Below, in pieces: positions 36,844-46,583 of a DNA stretch of 47,321 nt. How positions within the stretch are numbered: position 1 is the stretch's first letter; each line of letters begins with the position of its first letter. Source of the DNA: Chitinophagales bacterium. GTDB taxonomy: Bacteria > Bacteroidota > Bacteroidia > Chitinophagales > Chitinophagaceae. The stretch covers positions 1-47,321 of the forward strand of contig JAAFIK010000037.1 of the NCBI GenBank assembly GCA_013298665.1, in the 5' to 3' direction. The position numbers and the translations under genes are program-made. The notes under the pieces are model-generated. The model was not told the origin of the DNA. It made no database searches and was given only the letters and a program-made list of their open reading frames with translations.

Positions 36844-36950
36844 ATCCTGTTGTACTATTTTTACACACAAAGTACCGGAAAAGATCGTCAAGAGGAACTG
36901 TAATTATTTTATTCCGTAAAATATCAGCACACGCCGGCTCAGGCAGTTAT

Positions 36951-37424
36951 TTACTTCATCCGTTTCATAGGAAAAGCCTGTTTGCGTTCCTGTTCGTTTT
37001 TCACTCCCGATATTTCCGCTACCAGAGAATCGCTTCCAATACGGGTATAGGAAATTCTTTGCGGAAAATCGTGTTGTGGATTTTCAAAAATCAGCACCGT
37101 ATCCGAAATTGTTGTCAGGACAAAACGTACCGGCAAATGATTGTTTTGGTTATTCACCGTTGGAATATAAAAAAGATTGTCCTGTTCCTTAACCAGTCTT
37201 ACTGTTTCAAAAATAATCGTGTCCTTATTTTTGAGGATATAGCTTTTACCAGACAGTTCAGTATCGCTTATTTTTACCCAGGTTTCATAAATACTTCCCC
37301 GCTGTTTTTTATTCTCCCAGGTACCGATCAGCCACGTTGCTTTCCGGATGTCTTTTTTTTGCCGTGTGGCCCAACCGCAAAAAACAATTATACCCAGGGT
37401 AAGAAATAATATTTTCTTGTGCAT
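36951..37424 (-). CDS. Exported DUF6265-like protein
   Basis: 157 residues. N-terminal signal sequence (MHKKILFLTLGIIVFCGWA), possibly a lipoprotein if Cys16 is used, though the lipobox is poor. The mature part begins KATWLIGTWENKKQRGSIYETW, the hallmark of DUF6265 lipocalin-like proteins, and contains FENPQHDFPQRISYTRIG, a frequent motif in that family. Function is unknown. It stands alone on the minus strand, 107 bases upstream of the pentapeptide gene. Confidence 0.8.
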   Translation of the reverse strand: MHKKILFLTLGIIVFCGWATRQKKDIRKATWLIGTWENKKQRGSIYETWVKISDTELSGKSYILKNKDTIIFETVRLVKEQDNLFYIPTVNNQNNHLPVRFVLTTISDTVLIFENPQHDFPQRISYTRIGSDSLVAEISGVKNEQERKQAFPMKRMK

Positions 37425-37576
37425 GACGATAAAATTAATGTATTGAATGAAAAACCATTTTTATTTCCTTCTGTACTGACAAACATTGTAAAAAAATCCT
37501 ATTCCCGGATCGCTTTATGTTATAAAGGCAAAGTAGGCGATAATAGCTGGTGGAAAATTGTAAAAATGCGACAACG

Positions 37577-38392
37577 CTAATCCGTGCCATAAAACAGGGA
37601 AGACATTTTTAGGTTTTCGCTGTAAAACGCTTTAGGTGTCAGGCCGGTAAACTCCTTAAAGTCTTTAATAAAATGAGCCTGATCATAGTATTCGCCGTTG
37701 TAAGCCAATGCGGTAAGGCTTGTGAATTGCCCGTTCAACAGTACTTTAAGCACATTTTGTACCCTGATGATTTTAGAAAGTTGCTTGGGGCTTAACCCGA
37801 TGGCTGCAGCAAACCTGCGTTCCAATTGCCGCCGGTTGATCTTTGTTTGCCTGGAAAGTTCATCCACAGAAAGTTGCCCGTTGGCAGTTAAGATTGTTTC
37901 AACAACTGATTTTACGATACGGTCAGTTGTTTGGGCATCAGCCAACCGCCGAAATAAAAATGCCTCAACACAACTGATTTTGCCATCACTTGCCGGAGTA
38001 TTTAAAACCTCTGTTGCTAATGTCAAGCCCGTTTCACCAAACAACCCTTCCAATGCAATGGCTTTATTGTCCATTTCACTTAAAGGAATGGTTGCAAAAG
38101 GCATAAAGCCTTCCGGGTGAAAGCGGACTGAAAAAATTCCGGTTTGTCCTGTCGGTTCAATTTCAAGCGGTCGTGTTAATTGCCCGATGACAAAGCACCT
38201 TGGTTGAATGATCGCCATTCCATCCTCAGTATACTGTTTATACAAATCCCCATAATGGAAAATCATTTCCATGCAGCCATCCGGCACGATTCTTTGCCGC
38301 CGGGGACGTTCTTCTTTCGGACCCTCCAGCAGCCAGTAACATTTTACAAATGTGCTAAGCACTTTGTCCGGGTCAAATGTTTGATATGTCAT
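37577..38392 (-). CDS. AraC-family transcriptional regulator
   Basis: 271 residues. N-terminal ligand-type domain of the DUF6597 kind (PDKVLSTFVKCYWLLEG, RIVPDGCMEMIFHYGD, GIFSVRFHPEGF) and a C-terminal double helix-turn-helix (LSVDELSRQTKINRRQLERRFAAAIGLSPKQLSKIIRVQNVL, SLTALAYNGEYYDQAHFIKDFKEFTGLTPKAFY as separate halves). The gene it controls is not clear; the nearest candidates are the DUF6265 gene downstream and the glycosylase gene upstream. Confidence 0.92.
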   Translation of the reverse strand: MTYQTFDPDKVLSTFVKCYWLLEGPKEERPRRQRIVPDGCMEMIFHYGDLYKQYTEDGMAIIQPRCFVIGQLTRPLEIEPTGQTGIFSVRFHPEGFMPFATIPLSEMDNKAIALEGLFGETGLTLATEVLNTPASDGKISCVEAFLFRRLADAQTTDRIVKSVVETILTANGQLSVDELSRQTKINRRQLERRFAAAIGLSPKQLSKIIRVQNVLKVLLNGQFTSLTALAYNGEYYDQAHFIKDFKEFTGLTPKAFYSENLKMSSLFYGTD

Positions 38393-38492
38393 CTGTATAA
38401 TAGTTATTCCGGGTCATTGGCGATTGGTCATTGAATCACACCCTGATTTGGGGACAAATCTCCGACAACAGCTTTCAATTTTGCTAAGATCG

Positions 38493-39065
38493 TCAATTGA
38501 TAACTGAATGGATTTTCGACTTCAGTGCCTGCAGTACTTCATCCCCAAACCATTTGTTCCGGGATTGCCAGATATTATTTCTGGGAGAAGGATGCGGCAA
38601 CGGGAAATATTCAGGTAAATATGTTTTGTAATCGCGAACCGTTGCCGTCAATGTATCTTTTACTCTTTCGCCCAGGTAATAGTTTTGTGCATATTGTCCG
38701 ATAAGAAGTACCAGTTTTACGCCAGGCATTAACTGCAGCAGTTTTTTGTGCCACAATGGCGCACACTCTGGACGCGGTGGCAAATCTCCCGCTTTGCCGG
38801 TTCCCGGGTAGCAAAACCCCATGGGTATCAGCGCGATACTATCCGCGTCATAAAAAACGGTTCTGGTTATGCCTAACCAGTTGCGCAGGTTATCCCCGCT
38901 TTTGTCATTCCACGGAATACTTGTTTCATGAACGATTCTCCCCGGCGCTTGCCCGATAATGATAATTTTACTTTTTATACTTGCCGAAATAATGGGGTTG
39001 ACCCCGTGCGGCAGGTGTTTTATACATGCATTACAGTCGCGAACCTGTTGTAAAAGTATATTCAT
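38493..39065 (-). CDS. Uracil-DNA glycosylase family protein, probable 4Fe-4S type
   Basis: 190 residues. Motif A is GQAPGRIVHETSIPWND and the C-terminal motif is LPHPSPRNNIWQSRNKWF, both typical of the superfamily; the His of HPSP is a catalytic-site residue. Four cysteines (DCNAC near the N-terminus and C-x15-C in FCYPGTGKAGDLPPRPEC) match the layout of the iron-sulfur cluster in family 4/5 enzymes. It would remove uracil from DNA in base-excision repair. Start MNILLQQVRDC at 39065 (frame open to 39077). Confidence 0.88.
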   Translation of the reverse strand: MNILLQQVRDCNACIKHLPHGVNPIISASIKSKIIIIGQAPGRIVHETSIPWNDKSGDNLRNWLGITRTVFYDADSIALIPMGFCYPGTGKAGDLPPRPECAPLWHKKLLQLMPGVKLVLLIGQYAQNYYLGERVKDTLTATVRDYKTYLPEYFPLPHPSPRNNIWQSRNKWFGDEVLQALKSKIHSVIN

Positions 39066-39077
39066 TTTTGAGGCCAT

Positions 39078-41715
<2,638 letters not shown>

Positions 41716-41741
41716 TTTAGACGCAGTAGTATATTGTTTAC

Positions 41742-41770
41742 AAAGGCGGTCTGGTAACAGGCCGCCTTTT
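41742..41770 (+). terminator. katG terminator
   Basis: AAAGGCGG at 41742-41749 pairs with CCGCCTTT at 41762-41769; an inner CTG/CAG pair shortens the loop to GTAA. It is followed by T and lies 26 bases past the stop of katG. Confidence 0.85.
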
Positions 41771-41904
41771 GCATGCATGTACTGCCAAGACCTGACCAAC
41801 CTGACGGATCGCGATGGATTGCTGTTGTAAATGTAAGTAAACGGGGTAAGGACAGGCAGTACCCGACAAATCTAAAAACAGGCATTTCGTATTCCTGCCA
41901 ATAC

Positions 41905-42261
41905 CTATACACTTTGTCCGAAAGTGAGTAAATTATTGTCCGGGTCAAGTATTGAAAACTCCTTTTGACCCCAGGGCATTATTCGCAAATGTGCTGCCGG
42001 ATGTATCTCAATTTTATTGTCCAGCATCGACTGATACAGTTTGACGATATCATCGGTTCGTATATACACCTGTCCGTAGTTTTCTTTAGGATCAAGTGCC
42101 TCAAACGTAAAAAAGTGAATTTCGATGCCGTCTTTTTGCACGATTAAGTAACCATCATAATCGGCGCTGCCGATATCCCGAAAACCTAATTGTTGTATAT
42201 AATAATCCCTGGTAACAGCTTTATTACGCATGGGAAGTTTGGGATTAATTGCGGTAAGCAT
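41905..42261 (-). CDS. VOC-fold protein, bleomycin-resistance-like
   Basis: 118 residues with the glyoxalase/bleomycin-resistance fold: INPKLPMRNKAVTRDYYIQQLGF at the start, GIEIHFF in the first module, and YIRTDDIVKLYQSM plus KEFSILDPDNNLLTFGQ in the second. The length equals that of BRP-type binding proteins. The ligand is unknown. I start it at ATG 42261 (MLTAINP); the frame is open to 42354, but the extra 31 residues have no homology pattern. It lies directly after a broken gene at 42356 and begins the AT-rich accessory region. Confidence 0.82.
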   Translation of the reverse strand: MLTAINPKLPMRNKAVTRDYYIQQLGFRDIGSADYDGYLIVQKDGIEIHFFTFEALDPKENYGQVYIRTDDIVKLYQSMLDNKIEIHPAAHLRIMPWGQKEFSILDPDNNLLTFGQSV

Positions 42262-42355
42262 ATTATGCTGTGTAGAAGATAAAATAAAATTGTTGCTGGC
42301 TGCGAAGATAGAATGAAAATGTTTCACTTTTAATTCCTCCATCAGCGCACCCATT

Positions 42356-42565
42356 TTAATCCTGAACTTTAATCCCGTATCTTATTGCCGCATCAAGAAT
42401 ACCGATGTTTATGTGTTTCAGTGTTTTGAGCTTAATACAATATCCACTCACGCTCGCCTTACCCGGTTCATTGCTATACGTTGGGGCTAAGTGGACTTTA
42501 TCTTTTATACCAGGGATATAAACAGAGATACCGGTTTTGTTTGCACTGTTTTTACCATCCGGAAA
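42356..42565 (-). pseudogene. C-terminal fragment of a DUF1801-like protein
   Basis: Reading the minus strand from 42565 gives 69 residues with no start codon, beginning FPDGKNSANKTGISVYI and passing PGKASVSGYCIKLKTLKHIN to a TAA stop at 42356. The GK-x-C-I-K-x-K-x-L-x-x-I-N pattern and the preceding YI-x-G segment resemble the end of DUF1801 (YdhG-like) proteins, which are normally 110-140 residues. A TAG codon sits immediately before it in frame, so the first half is lost. The assignment is from memory of the family pattern. Confidence 0.6.
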
Positions 42566-42607
42566 CTATAATTTACACGCTGGTATTATTTGCACAATGA
42601 TGCGGTG

Positions 42608-42625
42608 CAACATTTGCAAACGTTG
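42608..42625. repeat. Palindrome downstream of the serine hydrolase gene
   Basis: CAACATTTGCAAACGTTG is an 18-base palindrome with one mismatched pair, centred on TTTGCAAA, 15 bases past the stop of the hydrolase gene. A larger palindrome with the same core lies upstream of that gene at 44123. Confidence 0.6.
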
Positions 42626-42639
42626 TTGTACGTATCCAA

Positions 42640-44082
42640 CTATTTTGTTACCAATTCTCTTAATCTGCTTTTTGCTTCTTCATAATCCGGATTGAGCTGC
42701 AAGGTTTTGGTATAATAGTTTATTGCATCTTCCTTTCTTCCTAATGCCAGGTATATATTGCCCATGGTTACCATTACTAAATCCTTGTCGGGAAATTCCA
42801 CCACATTATTTGCTGCTATTACCCTCGCATCCTCATACCTTTTTAAGGTCAGTAATTGTTCCGATAAATAATTCATTGAAATCCAATCAATGTAAAAATG
42901 TGCTGTATCTTTTTTCATTTTTCTATATTCATCAACTGCTTTAGAAGCACCTATCTGGGATATATATGTTTCCATTTTTTTATGAACCGGTTGCTTTAAG
43001 CTTACCGGCTTATTGTAAAGAACTTTAATCAGGCTCTTTACGATTCCAAAAAAATCAGTTGGCGAACTGTTGCAAAGAATAACTACAAAACTATTGGTAG
43101 CAGGAATGCGCAGTGCAAATGAAATAAATCCGTCTGTCTTGCCCAAATGAAAGTTTGCTTTTATACTGTCTGTATTGGTGTACTTAAAAATATGGTTGAA
43201 CCAGCCGAAACCGTAGTTGTTGTATTGCAGCTTGCCCGGCGAAAGCATTTCATCAATCAGTGCTTTATCAAGTAACGTGTGGTTTGAAATGGATGTATGA
43301 AATTTAAATAAATCGTCCACGGTTGAATAAAGGTCACCTGTTCCCATTGTATTTGATTGATCGCGGAAATCAGCACTGGCAAAACCTCCAAAACTATAAT
43401 CATAGCCCGTAGCCCTTTTCGGTACAATTTGTGTATGAAAATAAGAACCGGAATTATTCATTTGCAGTTTACTGAAAATATCTTCTTTCATTAATTGCGA
43501 ATATGATTTGCCGGTTACCCTTTCCATAATATACCCCAAAGTAAAATACCCCCAACTGCTGTATGCCCACCCTGAGTCAGGTTTAAATGAAAGAGCAGAA
43601 TCCATATAAACTTTAATGTACTCTTCCCTGGTAAAATTTTGCCTGCTTATTCTTGGAAAAAAATCTTTTATAATATCATAGTTGGGCATTCCGGATTTAT
43701 GGCCGAGCAATTGCCTTATCGTTACTTTAGCAGCAGGTTTGTCCTTAAATTCGGGCAGGTAATCCTCAACAGTTTTATCTAAACCAATTAAACCCTTTTG
43801 AACCTGAATTAACATTAATGTCGCTGTAAGCGGTTTAGAAACAGAGCCAATCATAAACTTGGTGTCTGTCGTATTAGGGATATTCCATTCCCGGTTTGCC
43901 ATACCAAAAGCATCCTTGTAGATAATTTTTCCATTTTCAGCAACTAAAACTGCCCCGTCAAACATATTGTAGTTGTGGTAGGCCTGCATTATGCCGGATA
44001 GCTTCGTCCTTTTAGTCTGGGCAAACAAAGTCCCATCAAATACAAAGCAAATAAAAAGTATGGCAATATTTTTTACGGTCAT
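42640..44082 (-). CDS. Serine hydrolase of the beta-lactamase class C fold with TPR tail
   Basis: 480 residues, exported (MTVKNIAILFICFVFDGTLFAQ). The catalytic SxxK is Ser80-Val-Ser-Lys83 in MIGSVSKPLTATLM; the second motif is AYSSWGYFTLGYIMERV (YSS in place of YxN, as in many esterase-type members); the third is HLGKTDGF. Residues about 380-480 are tetratricopeptide-like helices (NYLSEQLLTLKRYEDARVIA, GNIYLALGRKEDAINYYTKTLQLNPDYEEA in two repeats). It is more likely a peptidase or esterase than a resistance enzyme. It is flanked by palindromes on both sides. Confidence 0.92.
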   Translation of the reverse strand: MTVKNIAILFICFVFDGTLFAQTKRTKLSGIMQAYHNYNMFDGAVLVAENGKIIYKDAFGMANREWNIPNTTDTKFMIGSVSKPLTATLMLIQVQKGLIGLDKTVEDYLPEFKDKPAAKVTIRQLLGHKSGMPNYDIIKDFFPRISRQNFTREEYIKVYMDSALSFKPDSGWAYSSWGYFTLGYIMERVTGKSYSQLMKEDIFSKLQMNNSGSYFHTQIVPKRATGYDYSFGGFASADFRDQSNTMGTGDLYSTVDDLFKFHTSISNHTLLDKALIDEMLSPGKLQYNNYGFGWFNHIFKYTNTDSIKANFHLGKTDGFISFALRIPATNSFVVILCNSSPTDFFGIVKSLIKVLYNKPVSLKQPVHKKMETYISQIGASKAVDEYRKMKKDTAHFYIDWISMNYLSEQLLTLKRYEDARVIAANNVVEFPDKDLVMVTMGNIYLALGRKEDAINYYTKTLQLNPDYEEAKSRLRELVTK

Positions 44083-44114
44083 AAGCTTTATGTTTTAGAA
44101 ACGGTTTCTACTGG

Positions 44115-44126
44115 TTACGCACAACG
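44115..44126. repeat. 12-mer shared by two gene starts, copy 1
   Basis: TTACGCACAACG, 33 bases upstream of the start codon of the serine hydrolase. The identical 12-mer lies at 45156-45167, upstream of the repeat-protein gene, in the same orientation. Confidence 0.7.
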
Positions 44127-44151
44127 GCAGTTTTTGCAAAAACCTGCCGTT
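44123..44151. repeat. 29-base palindrome upstream of the hydrolase gene
   Basis: Arms AACGGCA (44123-44129) and TGCCGTT (44145-44151) enclose GTTTTTGCAAAAAC, itself a perfect 14-base palindrome; one extra C breaks the symmetry. It overlaps the end of the shared 12-mer at 44115-44126. Confidence 0.8.
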
Positions 44152-44212
44152 CTCCAAATATACACATTATGGGAATAGTCCTGTTTAAGTATGCGTTCTG
44201 ATACCCAAAATT

Positions 44213-44535
44213 ATGCAATTTGTTCAGGGATACAAGTGTAATCAAACAACCTTAAGTATACTGGATAATCAGGAGAAAGCCGACAACCCGGTACAGTTGA
44301 TGGATGCTTTTGTTGACAAGCTCAACCTTACCAAACCGGGATTTGATAAATAGTACATAAAAGCGAATGTTTTCACCCGGAGTGAAGCCTCAGGAGCGGT
44401 CTCCTTACGAATCCGGGCATTATTAACGCTCTACCTGTATGGCAGCTCTACAAAATACACAGCAGCCGTAAGCTGAAGAAAGGGTGCTGCCTCCATATTG
44501 CCAATGCAATGTTGCGTATGTCAACTATAATTGTC
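44213..44535 (+). pseudogene. Decayed N-terminal part of an IS1182-type transposase
   Basis: From ATG 44213 the frame reads MQFVQGYKCNQTTLSIL, then DNPVQLMDAFVDKLNLTKPGF, up to a TAG at 44351. The same frame continues to RALLTLYLYGSS. A frameshift follows near 44455, after which frame 44461 reads SSRKLKKGCCLHIANAM. Together these match the start of IS1182-family transposases (K-F-x-Q-G-x-x-R-x-Q, NPVRLIDAFVDSL, LLKLYLYGYLNRIRSSRKLEKE). Only about the first 100 residues remain; the catalytic domain is absent. The remnant ends where the 3' end of the repeat-protein gene begins. Confidence 0.72.
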
Positions 44536-45133
44536 ACTCACTGAAAGCACAGAAAGTAGGGGTGTTTCCATTTATAGATCTGATCTTCCCTTGTTTGCCG
44601 GGTATATTCCCCCAATAGTCTATATTTATATTTCCAATCGACCTTACCTTGCCTTGTTTGTCTCCTGTCGGCCAATAGTCAACAGTTGTATCTCCTATAG
44701 ATCTGACTTTCCCCTGTTTGCCAGGTATGTTTCCCCAGTAGTCTATATTTATGTTCCCAATCGACCTTATTTTGCCTTGTTTGTCTCCTGTCTGCCAATA
44801 GTCAATAGTTATATATCCTATAGCTCTGATTTTGCCCTGCTTGCCGGGTACGTTTCCCCAGTAGTCTATATCTATGTTTCCAATCGACCTTACCTTGCCT
44901 TGCTTGTCCCCTGTCGGCCAATAGTCAATATCACCACCTGTGATCGTGCAACAAGAAACACTTTCTCCATTACTTTTAATTGTAAGCATAATGTTGTCAT
45001 CAATCACCATTTCCATTGATTGAATATTCTTAAAAATATCTGAAATCTTAAAAGTAGTCCGGGAAATATTCTGGCCATATAAGTAAAGACCGGAAAAGAA
45101 CACATAAAAGAGAAGCAGAAGTTTTGTTTTCAT
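44534..45133 (-). CDS. Secreted protein of alternating IDYW/KQGK repeats
   Basis: 199 residues, no family recognised. Signal peptide MKTKLLLLFYVFFSGLYLYGQ, about 45 unrelated residues with a CC pair (ESVSCCTIT), then six repeats. Type A is 20 residues (IDYWPTGDKQGKVRSIGNI) and type B 21 (IDYWGNVPGKQGKIRAIGY); they alternate A-B three times, which gives a DNA period of exactly 123 bp (44574, 44697, 44820). Invariant features are DYW, a Gly, KQGK, Arg and Ile. Each repeat should give two short beta strands, so a beta-solenoid or similar stacked fold is likely. No type IX C-terminal domain is seen. Confidence 0.8.
   Translation of the reverse strand: MKTKLLLLFYVFFSGLYLYGQNISRTTFKISDIFKNIQSMEMVIDDNIMLTIKSNGESVSCCTITGGDIDYWPTGDKQGKVRSIGNIDIDYWGNVPGKQGKIRAIGYITIDYWQTGDKQGKIRSIGNINIDYWGNIPGKQGKVRSIGDTTVDYWPTGDKQGKVRSIGNINIDYWGNIPGKQGKIRSINGNTPTFCAFSE
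44574..44942. repeat. Three 123-bp coding tandem repeats
   Basis: The DNA units that encode the A-B repeat pairs start at about 44574, 44697 and 44820. Each begins ATAG(A/C)TCTGA on the plus strand. They are diverged mainly at third codon positions. Confidence 0.85.
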
Positions 45134-45155
45134 ATTTTATAGTTTTAAAGATTGA

Positions 45156-45167
45156 TTACGCACAACG
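45156..45167. repeat. 12-mer shared by two gene starts, copy 2
   Basis: TTACGCACAACG, 23 bases upstream of the start codon of the repeat-protein gene; identical to 44115-44126 and in the same position and orientation relative to its gene. Confidence 0.7.
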
Positions 45168-45360
45168 ATTAGCATTTACCCGGGACGGGGCCTAGAATTC
45201 CGTCAGCCTGGTGTTTGTTGCCCAATAAAGGAACGAAAATTTTACTTGAAATTGAATTTTAATTAATGAACGGTCAAGCCGGAACTGAAGAAGATTAAGG
45301 AAATGAAGTTGAATTTACTTCCGTCCGGCTTGCGGGAATGCTTTGCTGGCTGAAGCGTTT
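45168..45360. other. Spacer between the repeat-protein gene and mazF
   Basis: 193 bases without a gene. AAGCCGGA at 45276-45283 and TCCGGCTT at about 45323-45330 form an imperfect long inverted repeat. It includes CCGGAACTGAAG (45279-45290), repeated beyond the other end of the mazEF pair at 46044-46055. Confidence 0.55.
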
Positions 45361-45702
45361 TTAAATGTCAAGAACTATTGAAAGATTAGTTTTGATTAGT
45401 TCGATTTGATCTTGATTTAATTCTCCAATCTTTTTTAGCAGGCGTTTATTATCAATAGTCCTAACTTGATCAATCATAATATCGCAATCTTCTTTCAATT
45501 TTGCTGAGCCTTTTGTTAGATGAACTCTTAGAATTTCTGCATTCAATTTTACATTTGTAGTAATAGGACAAATAATTGTTGAAGGATGGAATTTATTAAG
45601 TAAATCCGTTTGAACTACAACAACCGGTCTGGTTTTACCTGTTGCTGTTCCAAATCTTGGATTTAGATCAGCGATCCAAATTTCATATTGCTTAATCTTC
45701 AT
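45361..45702 (-). CDS. Type II toxin, MazF/PemK family mRNA interferase
   Basis: 113 residues. The MazF fold is shown by YEIWIADLNPRFGTATGKTRPVVVVQTDLLN (with the conserved Gly-x-x-x-Gly-Lys-x-Arg-Pro-Val loop and its catalytic Arg), STIICPITTN, and the ending DCDIMIDQVRTIDNKRLLKKIGEL (catalytic Thr/Ser region). It should cleave mRNA when free. The start MKIKQYEIW at 45702 overlaps the antitoxin's end by 11 bases; a longer frame reaches 45726. Low GC compared with the rest of the window. Confidence 0.92.
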   Translation of the reverse strand: MKIKQYEIWIADLNPRFGTATGKTRPVVVVQTDLLNKFHPSTIICPITTNVKLNAEILRVHLTKGSAKLKEDCDIMIDQVRTIDNKRLLKKIGELNQDQIELIKTNLSIVLDI

Positions 45703-45922
45703 TCTGTAATTTTTCGAATTCGGCAAGAACCTTCATTGATTCCTCTTGAACAATTTTGGAATCTTTTTGCAATTGTTTAGAAATCAATCTTCTTTTTTGA
45801 AGAAGATTATAAAATTGTACGGCTTCATTTATATAACGATTCCTGTTTTTACTGATTTTGGCAGTAATCCTTTCAGTCTCCTTAAAGACAATATCGTCCA
45901 TTTTTAAAGAAAGATTTTTCAT
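45692..45922 (-). CDS. Ribbon-helix-helix antitoxin of the MazEF-type pair
   Basis: 76 residues. It starts MKNLSLKMDDIVFKETERITAKISKNRNRYINEAV in two adjacent segments, which is a ribbon-helix-helix (MetJ/CopG-like) DNA-binding domain: a strand, then two helices with the NRYINEAVQFYN second helix. The charged C-terminal tail (KQLQKDSKIVQEESMKVLAEFEKLQ) would bind the toxin. It precedes and overlaps mazF, the normal order. ATG 45922 is the start; the frame is open upstream to 46000 through the operator. Confidence 0.88.
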   Translation of the reverse strand: MKNLSLKMDDIVFKETERITAKISKNRNRYINEAVQFYNLLQKRRLISKQLQKDSKIVQEESMKVLAEFEKLQNED

Positions 45923-45944
45923 TTTTAATTGATTTTTATAAAGG

Positions 45945-45963
45945 TATATACAAAAAGTATATA
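45945..45963 (-). promoter_or_regulatory. Probable autoregulatory operator of the mazEF-type pair
   Basis: TATATAC (45945-45951) and GTATATA (45957-45963) form a perfect inverted repeat with a five-A spacer, 22 bases upstream of the antitoxin start. The minus strand across it reads TACTTTTTG, a -7-like box, so binding of the antitoxin here would block transcription. Confidence 0.65.
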
Positions 45964-46022
45964 TTCCAAATGTTAGAGCGTTAGAGTACGTTTCAGCCAA
46001 CGTTCGAAGCTTTGTGCGGTTG

Positions 46023-46477
46023 GGGAATTGACCAACTGTCCGCCCGGAACTGAAGCTGAATTTATAACTAAAGGCCGAAGTTTAGAACTACTGCCCAACA
46101 GAATTACGTCCGCTGAAACAAAAGCCCGGATATGCACTGCCGATGATTGCTTCAACGTCATGCCCAAATTGCAGCAAACCCCTTGTTCAAGCAACACCTG
46201 CACTTTAACGGCAAGCTGGTAAATGTAAAAGATCTCTCAGGCGGGCGCACCAGAAACAAGGCCTCGCCGGTAAAGCAGTAGCAAAACCTTTAACATAATG
46301 CCTGAACCAAAATGATGCACAAAAAGATGCCCGCAAAACACAGCGTTTTGGGTAGGGGAGGTTATAAGCTGCTGCCACCCCAAAACCTGCATAAAGCAAA
46401 GCCGGTGGAGTTGCAGGCAGCGTCTGCATGCTACAAATCCACTTAAAGGCGGGGTGTCGCTGAACAGCGTATAGCCG
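46023..46477. other. GC-richer spacer without a recognised gene
   Basis: About 455 bases. Short frames occur on both strands but none has a family pattern. One plus-strand frame near 46175-46280 reads KQHLHFNGKLVNVKDLSGG before a stop and could be the end of a lost gene. CCGGAACTGAAG at 46044-46055 repeats the motif at 45279. It ends in the hairpin at 46478. Confidence 0.4.
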
Positions 46478-46512
46478 AAAGCCCCGAACTCTGACTGTCC
46501 GGGGCTTTTTAT
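46478..46512 (+). terminator. Intrinsic terminator in the spacer
   Basis: AAAGCCCCG (46478-46486) pairs with CGGGGCTTT (46500-46508) around a 13-base loop, followed by a T-rich run. On the plus strand no gene precedes it; on the minus strand it lies about 75 bases past the stop of the HigA-type gene, which it may terminate. Confidence 0.75.
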
Positions 46513-46583
46513 TTTATTCAGAATTGATTCGGTTGGCGGGGCTTATCGGCTATACAGCTAAATGTTGTACGTTCGGCTTATTG

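Noticed and set aside
42640..44082. Beta-lactam resistance gene
   Set aside because: The YSS second motif and the TPR tail fit peptidase or esterase members of the class C fold better than a true beta-lactamase.
46028..46429. Small open frames on both strands of the spacer
   Set aside because: They overlap each other and show no recognisable protein pattern.
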